64,000 nucleotides of DNA from Thamnidium elegans (taxonomy: Eukaryota > Mucoromycota > Mucoromycetes > Mucorales > Mucoraceae): positions 372,001 through 436,000 of the forward strand of contig JAIXMG010000019.1 of the NCBI GenBank assembly GCA_025201345.1, read 5' to 3'. Shown here one piece after another: positions 47,909 through 58,377 of this stretch (position 1 is its first letter; each line of letters begins with the position of its first letter). The position numbers and the translations under genes are program-made. The notes beneath the pieces were generated by a model. It was not told the DNA's origin. It saw only the letters and a list, made by a program, of their open reading frames with translations, and searched no databases.

Positions 47909-48885
47909 AATTAATGAAGGAGAGAGAAGGAAAGAGTGCCACTACATTTTTCCCCCAAAAAAAGTTAGTTATTGCTTAATTTATTCCAAAGTCAGCCACT
48001 TCGCCCCTCCATCATGCTTTGCGAGCTTCTTAAGGATCAAAGCCCAATTATTTAAGGGGTATGCAACTGGACCTTTTTTTTATATATTTAAGTGTGTGTG
48101 TGTGCCTAGGGAAGTGCTACATACTGCTCTTTTTTTTTTAAAAAAAAAAAGATCCGAAACTTTAAGGCGACCTGTTTATTTTCTTTTTTATTTTCTTTTT
48201 TTGTCGTGCTCTCTTTAACTTATATATACTATTTACAAGGGAGATAGAAAATTTATAAAATACCAAGTAAATTCCCTTTCGAAAAAAGGGAAAGAGAGAG
48301 GCAGCATCCAATAAAATTATTATGCTGGTTTAGAAGAGAAATTGCATAAAAAAAAAAAAGGCAATTGTTTGACAATTGAATTATGTGTTGCTACGACAAC
48401 AAATAATATTTAGTAAAATTAATTAGGTAACCGTAGCAAAGTTAACTTTCAATTCGCGTTGCATTTTGCTTTTCTCTAACCCCGCGGAATATTACGAGGG
48501 AAAAAAAGCAGAATGGCATCTTTTTATAGGGGTTTGAGTCTCGAAAAAAGATATACGAGGAAAGGAAAGGGTACTTCCGGTACAATTACAGAAAAAAAAA
48601 GATAGAAAGAAATGTATTGTTTCAATCGTTACAAAAGTAAAATAAAAAAAAAGGGGGGGGGGGGAAAGAAAGTAGATCACTACAGTTTTATCAATGTCAT
48701 AAAGTAACTTTGAAAGATAAAGCAGGGTATATAATTATCCTGCAACCTTTTTTTTTTAGACTTGAATTAAAGGCGGTCACGCCTGTGCCTGAACCAAAGG
48801 TTTTACACTGCTGGTTTTTTTTTTTTTAATAAATTTTTTTCCTTTTTCTTTTTTTTTTTTTATTATTATTATTGATATTATAAAT
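47909..48885. other. Spacer between divergent genes
   Basis: Promoter space for the minus-strand gene at 47908 and the plus-strand zinc-finger gene at 48886. Contains a T/A junction near 48131-48150 and an A-then-G run at 48646-48664. No coding signal. Confidence 0.6.
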
Positions 48886-49872
48886 ATGAAGCAAGAGAAA
48901 CATTCCTTGGATATTCAAAAGAAGAAAAAGAAGAGAGATAATCAAATGAAATCCACAACGAATTATATGAACAGTAAACTTCATATAGAGAACAAGTACG
49001 CTTCATTAATTTCACTTATTGACACAATTTATCCACCTCTACTTTGCACATTATGTGATACAGTATCTACTTCTAGAATTGCATCTAATCAACACTTTAA
49101 AGAAAAACATAAAAAAAAGTCACGCTATCTTTGTATACATCCTCACTGCACTCAGTCGTTTTTATCACGGGGAGCTTTACGCTTTCATATTTCACGCTCT
49201 CATTTGGTTCATTACTCAAAAAAGCCTTTACCAGATCCACCTTGCTTTCATTACAACAACTGCAACAAGAACCCACCTGTTAAAAATACACTAATTAATA
49301 ATAAAAATAACCATTATAATAATAATATAAATACTCTTACCTCTACTACTACATTAACTAAACCTATTACTACTACAACACAATCACCACAACCACCACA
49401 ACCACAATCAAAATCATCACCTCCACCACCACTTTCACTTCCACCTCTTCCTTCTCTTCCACAAGCACAAGATCCTACAATTATAGAGACTACAACACCC
49501 ATCATTACAACCAAAAAATTATCACCTAAAAAAGAAAAAGTTTATACATCGATATCCATTGACGATCTGACACCTTCACCGCCACCTTCACCATTTTCAT
49601 TATATCATTCTCGAAAGAATTCATCAAAGAAACCTACATTATCAAGTACGGCAGAAAGCTTTTTAAATACAATGTATCCTCCTCTACAATGTCCCTCTTG
49701 TCGACAAGTATTTAATAGAAAGACGAACGTCATTAAACATTTAACGGAAGCTCATTTAGGTCAAGAACCCTATCGTTGTATATATCCAAAGTGTGCTCAT
49801 CCTAGATTGTATGCTACTCGGGAAGGTTTAGTTTATCATATAGTACGTGTTCATGATGATGTTAAAAAATAA
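48886..49872 (+). CDS. C2H2 zinc-finger protein with a duplicated two-finger module
   Basis: Intronless, 328 aa. Four fingers in two pairs: near residues 54-75 (CTLCDTVS...H-H) and 83-106 (CIHPHCTQSFLSRGALRFHI), then near 268-289 (CPSCRQVFNRKTNVIKHLTE) and 298-322 (CIYPKCAHPRLYATREGLVY). Each pair is introduced by YPPLLC or YPPLQC and joined by a RYLC/PYRC linker, so the second pair is a diverged copy of the first. Between the pairs lies a Thr/Pro/Asn-rich low-complexity region, and the N-terminus is Lys-rich. A nuclear DNA-binding regulator is inferred; target unknown. Converges on the ZNHIT1 gene (38 bp between stops). Confidence 0.85.
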   Translation: MKQEKHSLDIQKKKKKRDNQMKSTTNYMNSKLHIENKYASLISLIDTIYPPLLCTLCDTVSTSRIASNQHFKEKHKKKSRYLCIHPHCTQSFLSRGALRFHISRSHLVHYSKKPLPDPPCFHYNNCNKNPPVKNTLINNKNNHYNNNINTLTSTTTLTKPITTTTQSPQPPQPQSKSSPPPPLSLPPLPSLPQAQDPTIIETTTPIITTKKLSPKKEKVYTSISIDDLTPSPPPSPFSLYHSRKNSSKKPTLSSTAESFLNTMYPPLQCPSCRQVFNRKTNVIKHLTEAHLGQEPYRCIYPKCAHPRLYATREGLVYHIVRVHDDVKK

Positions 49873-49910
49873 ATAAAAAAATAAAAAAAAATAAACAAAT
49901 TTATTATTAT

Positions 49911-50448
49911 TTATGCTGTCCATTTTAAACATCTTGTTTCGGTATGGGTTGATAAACATTTGGTGGAACAATATTTCATACCACATTTTAAACATTTGTA
50001 GTCACTGATAAACCCACATACTGAACAAAACCGTCTTGCTGGATAGATAGACGGTGTCACTTGACAGGTTTGGTAACAATGTGCTGTAACAGGCTTTTTG
50101 ATGGTAAAAAAATTAGTTTTTTTTTTTACTTTTTTTTTTATAAAGAAAACTTACACTCTCTTCTAATAATGAGTTCAAATTCGTTTTAGTTGAATAAATA
50201 TTATGTCCACGTTGACCTCTAGATTTACGTAACCCTTTTTTTTTTATTGTTATTATTTAACACAGCTATTTTTTTTTTCTTTGTGTGTATATACCATCAT
50301 CCTCTTGTGCTGACAACGCTATACTAATTAGCCCTTCAATGTCATTCATCGACTGATGGTTATCTTTTTCTAACGATTCAAGCTGTCTTTTTAAATGACG
50401 TGCATGTACTTCAGGATCAGCATGTGTTACTTTTGCTCGTTTAGACAT
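49911..50448 (-). CDS. Vps71/ZNHIT1, HIT-type zinc-finger SWR1-complex subunit
   Basis: Three exons, complement of 49911..50093, 50155..50234 and 50295..50448, give 138 aa (human ZNHIT1 154). N-terminal helix ARHLKRQLESLEKDNHQ matches the human RQVDALEADNFQ. The C-terminal HIT finger RFCSVCGFISDYKCLKCGMK followed by YCSTKCLSTHTETRCLKWTA has all eight zinc ligands in the order C-C-C-C-C-C-H-C and nearly equals the human end RCLKWTV. Known role: SWR1/SRCAP chromatin remodeller subunit needed for H2A.Z deposition. Too-short exons had to be joined by phase; the join is consistent. Confidence 0.95.
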
Positions 50449-50528
50449 TTTTTTTTTGTTTGTTTGTAAAAGAGGGAAAGGGAAGCTCTCTTTTTTTCTT
50501 TTTAAAAAATTTTTCTTTTTTTTTTATT

Positions 50529-51720
50529 TTATGATAATGTATGGACTAAAATAATCATAACCAAAAATACAAAGGTAAAGTGAATTTGATGAAATAATGA
50601 TAATGTATTGGATGCGTCAGGACCGGCCTGTATTAAGAAATCTTGATTTATTCCGCCTATCCATAAATGTGAGTCTTCAGGGTCTAAGTTGGAATGAACG
50701 CCAATATGCCAAGTACCTTTACCTTCTTCATCAGCACCATCTTTTTTAGAACATGAAGTACAAGGAGGAGAATAAAACGGATCTGATAAGCTATCGACAG
50801 GTATGTCCGTAGTATCCGAAATCCAATCCAACATGGTAGCGGTATTACAAAAGCTTTCATATACGGTGTTCTGAGAACTATTTAAACTGTGATGGTTGAT
50901 TTGATGAGGAATAGGGCACGTCAGTTTGGTTGGACTTTCATCATGCGCGCCAAATATTCTAGCTAGATTTCCGACAACAAAAGGGACAGTAACATTCTTG
51001 TGGGTTACTGGGTCCAACACGGTATCATATACAACAAGGGGGCTACCTGAGTCTCCGTGACATGCAATATGTTGTTCGGTGTCAGATCTAGCCTCTACAT
51101 TACTAGTTGGTTCAAATTTAGTAATATCTAATTGTAACCGTTTTAATTGTCTTGATTCTATTTCTTCTAACCCCGTAAATCCAAATCCAATCAATTCACC
51201 TATTATATACATATATATATATATATATATATTAGTAACCAAATTTGGACAACAAATTCAAAAAGTACATACCTCGTGTAGGTAAAGGCCGTGCAATAGT
51301 AGGGGACCAAAGGGGTACGCGCTTTACTCTATCTGACTTTTTTAAAGGTGTTGCCAATTGAACAATGGCTACATCGTAATTCATATTGACTGTACCGGAT
51401 ACGTTATATAACGGATGTACAGTCCAATTAATAATAGAGACAGATTTTTGGTTTTCCCGATGTACATCATAGTAATTGACAAAATATGGGTTTTTTTCCT
51501 TTGTGAAGTTGGATGGTTGTAATCCTGAATCAGCAACACAATGAGCTGCTGTCAAAACAAAAGGCGGATCGTACGATAGCAAAGTACCTCCACATATATG
51601 TGGGTTACCGATCATAATATAAAATGGATACTGGTTAATGTTTAATACATTTGTACCGTACTGTATACCACTGACAACATTTAAAATATAAAGTAGTATT
51701 GTTAGAATTAATTTCATCAT
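50529..51720 (-). CDS. Secreted trypsin-like serine protease, probably membrane-anchored
   Basis: Two exons, complement of 50529..51199 and 51273..51720, give 372 aa from a double Met; the frame extends 66 bp upstream, but MMKLILTILLYILNVVSG is the proper signal peptide. S1-fold motifs: ICGGTL, LTAAHC (His), MNYDVAIVQL (Asp), CHGDSGSPLVV (Ser), so the triad is complete. The region between the triad Asp and Ser is shorter than usual. After the protease domain comes a Cys-containing segment (PPCTSCSKKDG) and a strongly hydrophobic C-terminus (FHQIHFTFVFLVMIILVHTL) that looks like a GPI-attachment signal or a membrane tail. No propeptide activation site is obvious. Extracellular proteolysis is inferred. 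Confidence 0.88.
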
Positions 51721-51867
51721 TTTTTTAGAAACGAAAAACAAAAGAGTAGAAAAAAGAAAGGGATAAAGTGTTTTATATATTAGCAAAGAATGATTTTTTT
51801 TTTAGAAAAAAAAAATTACATTCCATTTATACACATGATTCTGCTGTCAGAATTTCTTAAACATTCC

Positions 51868-53964
51868 TTAATAGTTATGGCCATTGTATCCAGTTGCACT
51901 GGATTGCGGATAAGCTTGATGTTGTTGTCCGGGAGATGAATAAGGGGGATATCCTTCAGTAGGATATGCAGAATAATTTTGTTGTTGTTGTTGTTGTTGT
52001 TGAGGAGGAGGAGGAGCATACTGTTGTTGTTGCTGTTGAGGAGGAGGAACATATTGTTGTTGTTGTTGATCAGCAGCTGGAGGAGGGGATTGTTGTTGTT
52101 GTTGTACGTTGTTATTGTAGGGAGAGGTATTTTGGTGTTGGGGTGATTGATATTGAGCTTGATAATCATATTGAGGATTATCGTTATAAGAATAAGCAGG
52201 CTGTTGTTGAGGACTTTGAGGTTGTTGTTGGGGCTGTTGTTGAGGTTGAGATTGTTGTTGAGGTTGAGATTGTTGTTGAGGCTGTTGCTGGTAACCATAA
52301 GCAGGTTGTTGCTGTTGTTGTCCATAAGATGGACTAGGATTGGCAACAGCAGCAGCAGGAGGAGGATTGCTAGCAGGAGCAGCGGCAGGTTGTTGTTGTT
52401 GGTAACTATAACCACCAAAGCTTTGTTGTTGTTGTGGTTGTTGTTGTTGTTGTTGTTGTTGCTGAGGATATCCATAAGCAGGAGAAGGAGAAGAATACCT
52501 TGCTATCGAGTTAGAAAGCATACCATCATACATTGTTCTAGCCTGCATAAACTTTTCATTTAAAGCAACCAACTCATCCTTCTTTAAACTGTATTTCTCT
52601 ATCAGTTTAACCAATTTAGGTCTAATAGATAAAGTACTGTTATATAAGGTTTGAAGTTCTTCATTATCAGAGAAAGAATCTCTGGCACGAGGATCAGTGG
52701 AAGAGAGCATTTCTAACAAACGATCAATATTGCGAGTCTCATTCATTACATCATTTTCAACAGACGCTTCCTTTAATAAATCAGAAGGTGATGGATCCAC
52801 AATCTTTTCAACGTAGTTGACAGGGAATATACCGGTCTTTCCGCGTAACTCACCTTTCCACCAGTCGCGGTATACGCTTTCAATCACTCGAATAATATCT
52901 CCCTTTTCAAATCCAAGCTCGCCTTGTTCGGTGGGTTGGAAATCATATAAAGCTCTAACTCGTGAAATTTGAGGTGACGTTTCTTCAGTGGGCTAATTTT
53001 TTATGTAAATATGTAAGTATTTTTTTTTTTTTAAAAAAAAAAAGGGGGGGTACAGGATCGTTTTCTTACTTTGACTGCGGTGCTAACAGTAGAAACAGGA
53101 GTTACTGCAGATGACTATAAATACGTAATAAGTTACACGATGCCACTTATGATTTTTTTATAAAATATATAAGGTTACCTTATAAGCAGGTCTATTTTCT
53201 GATTCAGAAAGTGAAAGTGCTAAAGCAAGTTGAAACTCTTCTTCTTCTTTTTGTTTCTCAAGTTCAGACTAATAATGATAAAAATGTGTAAATAAAATAA
53301 CTATTTTTTTTTTCTTTTTTTTCTTACTTGTGTGAATTCTTTCTTGGGTTTTTGAGGCGAAGGAAATTGAACACCTTCAGCACGCAACGAATGATAAACT
53401 TCGTTCATTAAACCAAGTGTGGAATCAGCTCTGAATTCAAAAGAACACATTTGAATAAACTCCAAGATTCGGGTTCTTACTTTGGCATGAATACTTTTAT
53501 CATGAACCAATTTAGTTAAAGTGTTTGTAAATGACCGAGAAGAGATTTCACGGTGTACTGTAATATCACAGTTTTTAACTAAAGCTTCAGTTAACTAAGG
53601 AGGGAGAGGATCTAAGGATTTAGTATTGTATTTTATCATATGTTTTTTTAAGAGACTTACAGCAACAGCATAAAGTTGAACATTAGGGTTTTTGTTAAGT
53701 AAACGCTTTTCTACTGAAGCAACACAATCTCTTGCACTAAAATAAATAAGTAAGTATTTCTTCTTCTTTTTCTTGGTATTCTTTACCTTTCGGGAGATGC
53801 ACGAGTGATTCTATCAGTAACAGCCAAGATGAGTTCCCAGTTTTCTACTGTAAGGTTTTCGTTTGTTGCAGCAACTAGAATAAGGCAAGTTAACACCAAA
53901 ATAAAAGTACAAGATAGAGTTACTTACTAACTGACTCGTCAAAAGGGTTAGATTTAGAAAACAT
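51868..53964 (-). CDS. ESCRT-0 subunit Hse1/STAM
   Basis: Seven exons, complement of 51868..52992, 53070..53114, 53179..53268, 53328..53594, 53661..53736, 53787..53874 and 53928..53964, give 575 aa. VHS domain (about 1-140: ATNENLTVENWELILAVTDR, LTEALVKNCD), UIM (157-180: EEEEFQLALALSLSESE), SH3 (about 214-270: ALYDFQPTEQGELGFEKGDI, GIFPVNYVEK), a helical GAT/coiled region, then a long Gln/Pro/Tyr-rich tail of CAG/CAA repeats (about 52470-51960). Known role: with Vps27 it sorts ubiquitinated cargo at endosomes. The Q-rich tail is a likely site of length variation. Divergent from BORCS5, 538 bp between starts. Confidence 0.95.
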
Positions 53965-54502
53965 ATGTATATGTGTATTAAAAAAAAAAAAATGAAAAAA
54001 GAGAAGAAAAGAAGAGAGAAAAAAAAAAGGGCCATTAAAAGTCAGTTATTTAAAGTATTTATTTTCTTTCAAGTTGTACACAAAAAGACATATGTTGGTT
54101 TTTTTTAAAGGCTGTTCTAAGCTGATTAAAGTATAATGTTTAAACTTGTAATACACAAGTTTTTATACACCCTACTTTAATCATTTTTTATTTCTCTTGT
54201 TTTTTTTATATACCAAGAGAAACATGAAAAAATGCCAAGACATTGTTATGTAAATCAAAATCAATGTACTTTGAATTTATGTGCTAGTATCAATACCACT
54301 TTACCGTCCTCTTTATAAGGCTAATGTCTTTTTTTTTTTTTTTTTTTTGTCGTTACACCCTTATGGTTTTTTTTTGTTTTTTGTTTTTTTTGTTGTTGCT
54401 GTTGTCTGCTGTTAAAATCCCGACCACCACCACCATTACATTACCTTTTGTTTTTCGTCCCTTAAACACCTCTTTAATTTAACAACAACGAAAAAAAAGA
54501 AC

Positions 54503-55852
54503 ATGGTAAGATTATAAGAAAAGAAAGCTTACTTGTTTGGTCAGCTCGACTGAAAGTTAGTTTTTTTTCTTTTCTTTTTTTTTTTAGGGTCAAGATCAGT
54601 CCAGTCATTTTGGAACGAAACATATTCCCTCATTAACACCTAGTTCATCTTCGACTTCTTATAAAAATACAATACCGAACAAAGTGCTTGTTCATCCACC
54701 ACCACTGTCAGAGGAAGATTTAGGTACGTGGCGGTAAAATATATATATATACAAGAGGAAAACTTATTATTGTATATATAGAAAGCTCAGGGATAAGCGA
54801 AGAAGAGGTAGTGCCAAGGTATATCAGTCTAATCGTTTTATCCTAACCAAAAAAAAACAGGGTATCATTCAAGTAGTGATAGGACCAGAAGATAAAGAGG
54901 AGGAAGAGGAATTAAAGCTACTGCGATCCATAAAGAGATTTGAACCGTTTATAAAAGAACAGGACAAGGGGTTTCAGTTGGAACATTTATTAGGCTTAAA
55001 ACAATCTAAATTACTAACTGTCAAAGAAAATAGTAAGTGGAATTTTTTTACCAAGTAAGGAGGGGTGTAATATATAACGGGAAGTTCTTTTTTTTTGTGT
55101 GTGTGTAGATGTATCTATACCTCCTTCTGTTGAATTATTTTTTGATCTACAGGCACATATAAGAGAAAATATGATTCGCTTAAATAACGAACAGGTAAGA
55201 TATATTTACAGCGCGCAAGACAAATGTATTTTAATCCTTCTCTGTAGCGTATACTGTTACGGCGCATTGTATATGTAGATGAACTAAGCTCCACTTCTGC
55301 TCAAATCGTTTCTACTGCGTTCAATCAAGCCAAAATAGCCTCTGAAAGATTTTCGGAAGGTAAAAAAAAAAAAAAAAAAAAAAAAAAAGCTGTATTATGC
55401 AAATAATTTATACTCACGCCCCCTAAATAGTAACATTACTAAAAGAACAAGCAACAAAAACTCAAGCATTTGCCATCAACATTTTTAAATCTCTTACTGC
55501 TCTAGAAAAGTACTTGGACCCTGAAGATAGAATTGAGGCTAGTGATAAATGGCCTGAACTAAAGGAACTGCGTAATCGTGCTTCTAAATCTACACCTACA
55601 CCTTTTGATAGAATAACAAAACCAACTACGACAAATGATTTAACTATTGTTGGTTCATCTACGTTACCGTTACTAGAGCGGGTTATAATAAATGGTGAAC
55701 CTGCATTCGCTTCTTCTCGTAATGAAGATACAATCGAAGTAGACACAGAAAACGATCCAAATGCTGCATCTACCTCTACTTCATCCTTAGCCCTTAGTCG
55801 TTTAAAAAGTATTTCCTCTCGATCTCTTCAACATACTGCACAAGATACTTAA
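54503..55852 (+). CDS. BORC subunit 5-like protein (BORCS5, myrlysin)
   Basis: Seven exons, 54503..54505, 54588..54723, 54782..54807, 54861..55032, 55109..55194, 55248..55359 and 55431..55852, give 318 aa. Exon 1 is only the ATG (then GTAAGA); exon 2 supplies GQDQSSHFG, making an N-myristoylation-type start MGQDQSS, as in human BORCS5 (MGSEQSS). Further similarity: KLLRSIKRFEPFIK, then coiled coils (SVELFFDLQAHIRENMIRLN, RILLRRIVYVDELSS) and a Ser/Thr-rich tail. Known role: myristoylated BORC subunit linking lysosomes to Arl8 and kinesin. Family assignment rests on layout and moderate similarity; phase closes across all introns. Confidence 0.75.
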
Positions 55853-55923
55853 TACATATATATATATATATATATACATTTATAAATTAAATAAAAATAA
55901 CTTTTATTTAAAAAGAAAATAAT

Positions 55924-56424
55924 TTATAAGGTTGCAAGATCATCAAGAGACTTTCCTTCAACACGATGAATAATCCATTGACTTTGAGGTTTAGCACCAA
56001 GAGATTCATAAAACTCTCTAGAAGGTTTATTCCAATCCAAACAGACCCACTCGTAACGTTTGCAACTTCTTTCTTTGGCAATCACAGCAAGTTGTGTCAA
56101 GAGCTTTTTACCGATACCTTTACCCCTGAATTCAATATCGACAAACAAATCTTCGAGATAAAGTCCGGGACTACCGAGAAAAGTAGAAAAGTTATGGAAG
56201 AAAAGAGCCATACCAGCAGGCTTGAGCTCGGATTCAGGGGTAACTCGTGCTGATGCAATAATCACTTCGGCATAAGGTTTAGCTCCAAACAATGATTCAG
56301 TCAAAAGCTCCTCGGTGGCTACTACTTCGTGAAGAAGCTTCTCGTACTCGGCAAGCTTCTTGATAAACCCTAAAATAAGAGGAACGTCTTCAACTGTGGC
56401 AGGTCTAATTTCAACAGCGCTCAT
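55924..56424 (-). CDS. GNAT acetyltransferase, diamine N-acetyltransferase-like (SAT1/SAT2)
   Basis: Intronless, 166 aa from the ATG at 56424 (human SAT2 170); the longer upstream frame is low-complexity leader and is rejected. Begins MSAVEIRPATVEDVPLILGF and IKKLAEYEKL, followed by LYLEDLFVDIEFRGKGIGKK with the acetyl-CoA pyrophosphate-binding RGKGIG, and WNKPSREFYESLGA with the Tyr general-acid position. Known reaction: acetyl-CoA-dependent N-acetylation of polyamines or thialysine. Spermidine versus other amine preference cannot be told. Convergent with BORCS5 (71 bp between stops). Confidence 0.9.
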   Translation of the reverse strand: MSAVEIRPATVEDVPLILGFIKKLAEYEKLLHEVVATEELLTESLFGAKPYAEVIIASARVTPESELKPAGMALFFHNFSTFLGSPGLYLEDLFVDIEFRGKGIGKKLLTQLAVIAKERSCKRYEWVCLDWNKPSREFYESLGAKPQSQWIIHRVEGKSLDDLATL

Positions 56425-56880
56425 AACGTAAATAAATAAAGTGTATAAAAAAGAAAAAAAAGTTAGTGAGAAAAAAGGAATCTTGATGTCTTTAATTCTC
56501 ACCGGGGAAAAAATTAAAAAAAAAAATAGATGAGTCACTGTGATTGGCAAAGCTTTTCTGACAAATAAACTCTTTTTCTTTAAAGGCATAGCCTGGTTTA
56601 GTCGGTTTATGAAAAAAAAATTATGACAATTGAGAAATTCGGTTGAATACAAGTGTAAAAAAAAAAATGATTCGAGTACTCAAAGTGCGAGCGTTCGGAT
56701 CTTTTTTTTTAGAACGTTTGTCAATGGTGATACCAGGATCAAGATCCCCTTTTTTCGGTGTACCACGTATCATGGAGTCGCTCTACTATGACTGTTTTTA
56801 ACGAAAACGAAAACGGTTACCAACAGACAGGATATACAATTATCCCAAACACATACTTTTTTTGATGATATTAACATAAT

Positions 56881-58278
56881 TTATTGTAATTCAAAACGAT
56901 GCATTTTAGATCTCTTCTTTATATTTCTTTCAATCAAAGAATCATCCGTCTCCAACGAGACACCAAATTTACCTTGAACTTGATAACCATTGATGAAATC
57001 CTTTGCTGTCATAATAGCCTTGTTTTCAGGTTTTAATAAAGGACAGGCAACAATACTACCATCGCCAAAGACCATATGAATTGACTTTGTGCTCTCATCC
57101 CATGCAAACGAACCAGGGCTATCGCCAAGACCAAGTGAGTACGAACGTTCGGGTAAATACAAGTGTAAAAGTTGAACAGTGATATCCTTGGGTTTCTTTG
57201 AAGATGTTTTAAAGTATGTACGCAAAGGATATTGTTCGCCAATGGCTCTACTTAATTGATCTGCTTGCCATGCAGACATATTAACAAAATCTACCTCTGA
57301 CCATTCCTTTTTAACCTTGGGTGCCTTTGTTGCTTTCGAAACGTCTTGAATTGTTGCATTATTTTTACAGTTTTCTAAATTGCAAAGTGTGTCTACTAAT
57401 AATTTACTGCCTAATATACTGAGCTCCTTTTTTAATTCCGAGTAGACTGGTAACTTATTCATGAGGCTCTTTTTTTTTAAAAAAAAAATAAAAAATTAGT
57501 CTTTGCATAATTTATATGTCAAAAAATTTTACCACTTTTTCTTGAGCCAAAATTCTGCCTGCATCAAATTCACGATCATCTAATTCTTGTACAGTTACAC
57601 CTGTTTCTGAATCACCGTACATGATGGCATGTTGGATGGGAGCAGCACCTCTATACTTTGGTAATAAAGAAGGGTGTACGTTCACAGCGCCATATTTAAA
57701 TGACGAAATGATATGAGGAGGAATAAAATAACCGAAAGAAACGACTACACCTACATCATAAGGTTTATCAGTAGGTAAATTCCAACTCGTTAAATCTTTT
57801 GCAGAGTGAGGTGTATGAAAGATTTCTAATCGATTGGATTCTGCAACAGTCTTGGTATCACCTTTATTTTTTAAAGAGAGAAGTTAGTTACAATGATAAT
57901 AATAATAGGTATAATAAAGCAGCTTACTTGGTTTAAGATTTTCAAGTTTTCTTCCTGTCTTTCTATCGGGAGGGCATACGAGATCTATACTTGTAATACA
58001 AGATCCAACGCGTTCTTTTTTTTTTTGAGGGGGGGAATGAGTCAATTGTGTAAGAATAAAAAATTAAAAAGTTACCTTTTTCTTTAAGTAAAGCTTTTAA
58101 ATGAGTAGAAGCAAAGTCGTCAGTACCAAAGAATAAAACACGAAGTTTATTGTCGTTGGTAGTTTTGGTAGTGTAAAAGCGAGCACGGGCAATAAATACG
58201 TTCTATAGAATATGTTTAATGTGGGTGTTTTTATTATTGTTTATTATTGTTATTTACTGGTTTGAGTAACTTGAACAT
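56881..58278 (-). CDS. Mitochondrial methionyl-tRNA formyltransferase
   Basis: Five exons, complement of 56881..57468, 57533..57861, 57928..58014, 58076..58202 and 58258..58278, give 383 aa. The 7-residue first exon MFKLLKP joins NVFIARARFYTTK to form a mitochondrial presequence. Then LRVLFFGTDDFAS, GYFIPPHIISSFKYGAVNV, the catalytic-core HPSLLPKYRGAAPIQ and a C-terminal OB-type domain (MTAKDFINGYQVQGKFGVSL). Known reaction: formylation of initiator Met-tRNA from 10-formyl-THF for mitochondrial translation. The last intron's acceptor (AAG|AGCCTC) sits after a T/A homopolymer junction and was fixed by phase. Starts 99 bp downstream of the next gene's stop, same strand. Confidence 0.93.
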
Positions 58279-58377
58279 TTATTTTGAAGAGTTGTTAAAA
58301 TAAAATAAAAAGGTGGTGGGGGGAATGGGAGGGGGTATTTAATGGATAAAAAAAAATGTGTGAGTGTGACGTTTGGT

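Noticed and set aside
51816..52475. Minus-strand Asn/Leu-rich ORF and plus-strand Val/Glu-rich ORFs
   Set aside because: Shadow frames of the CAG/CAA repeat tail of Hse1.
57462..57484. ATG at 57462 as the start of a separate 193-aa protein
   Set aside because: The segment is the C-terminal exon of methionyl-tRNA formyltransferase; upstream exons join in phase at AAG|AGCCTC.
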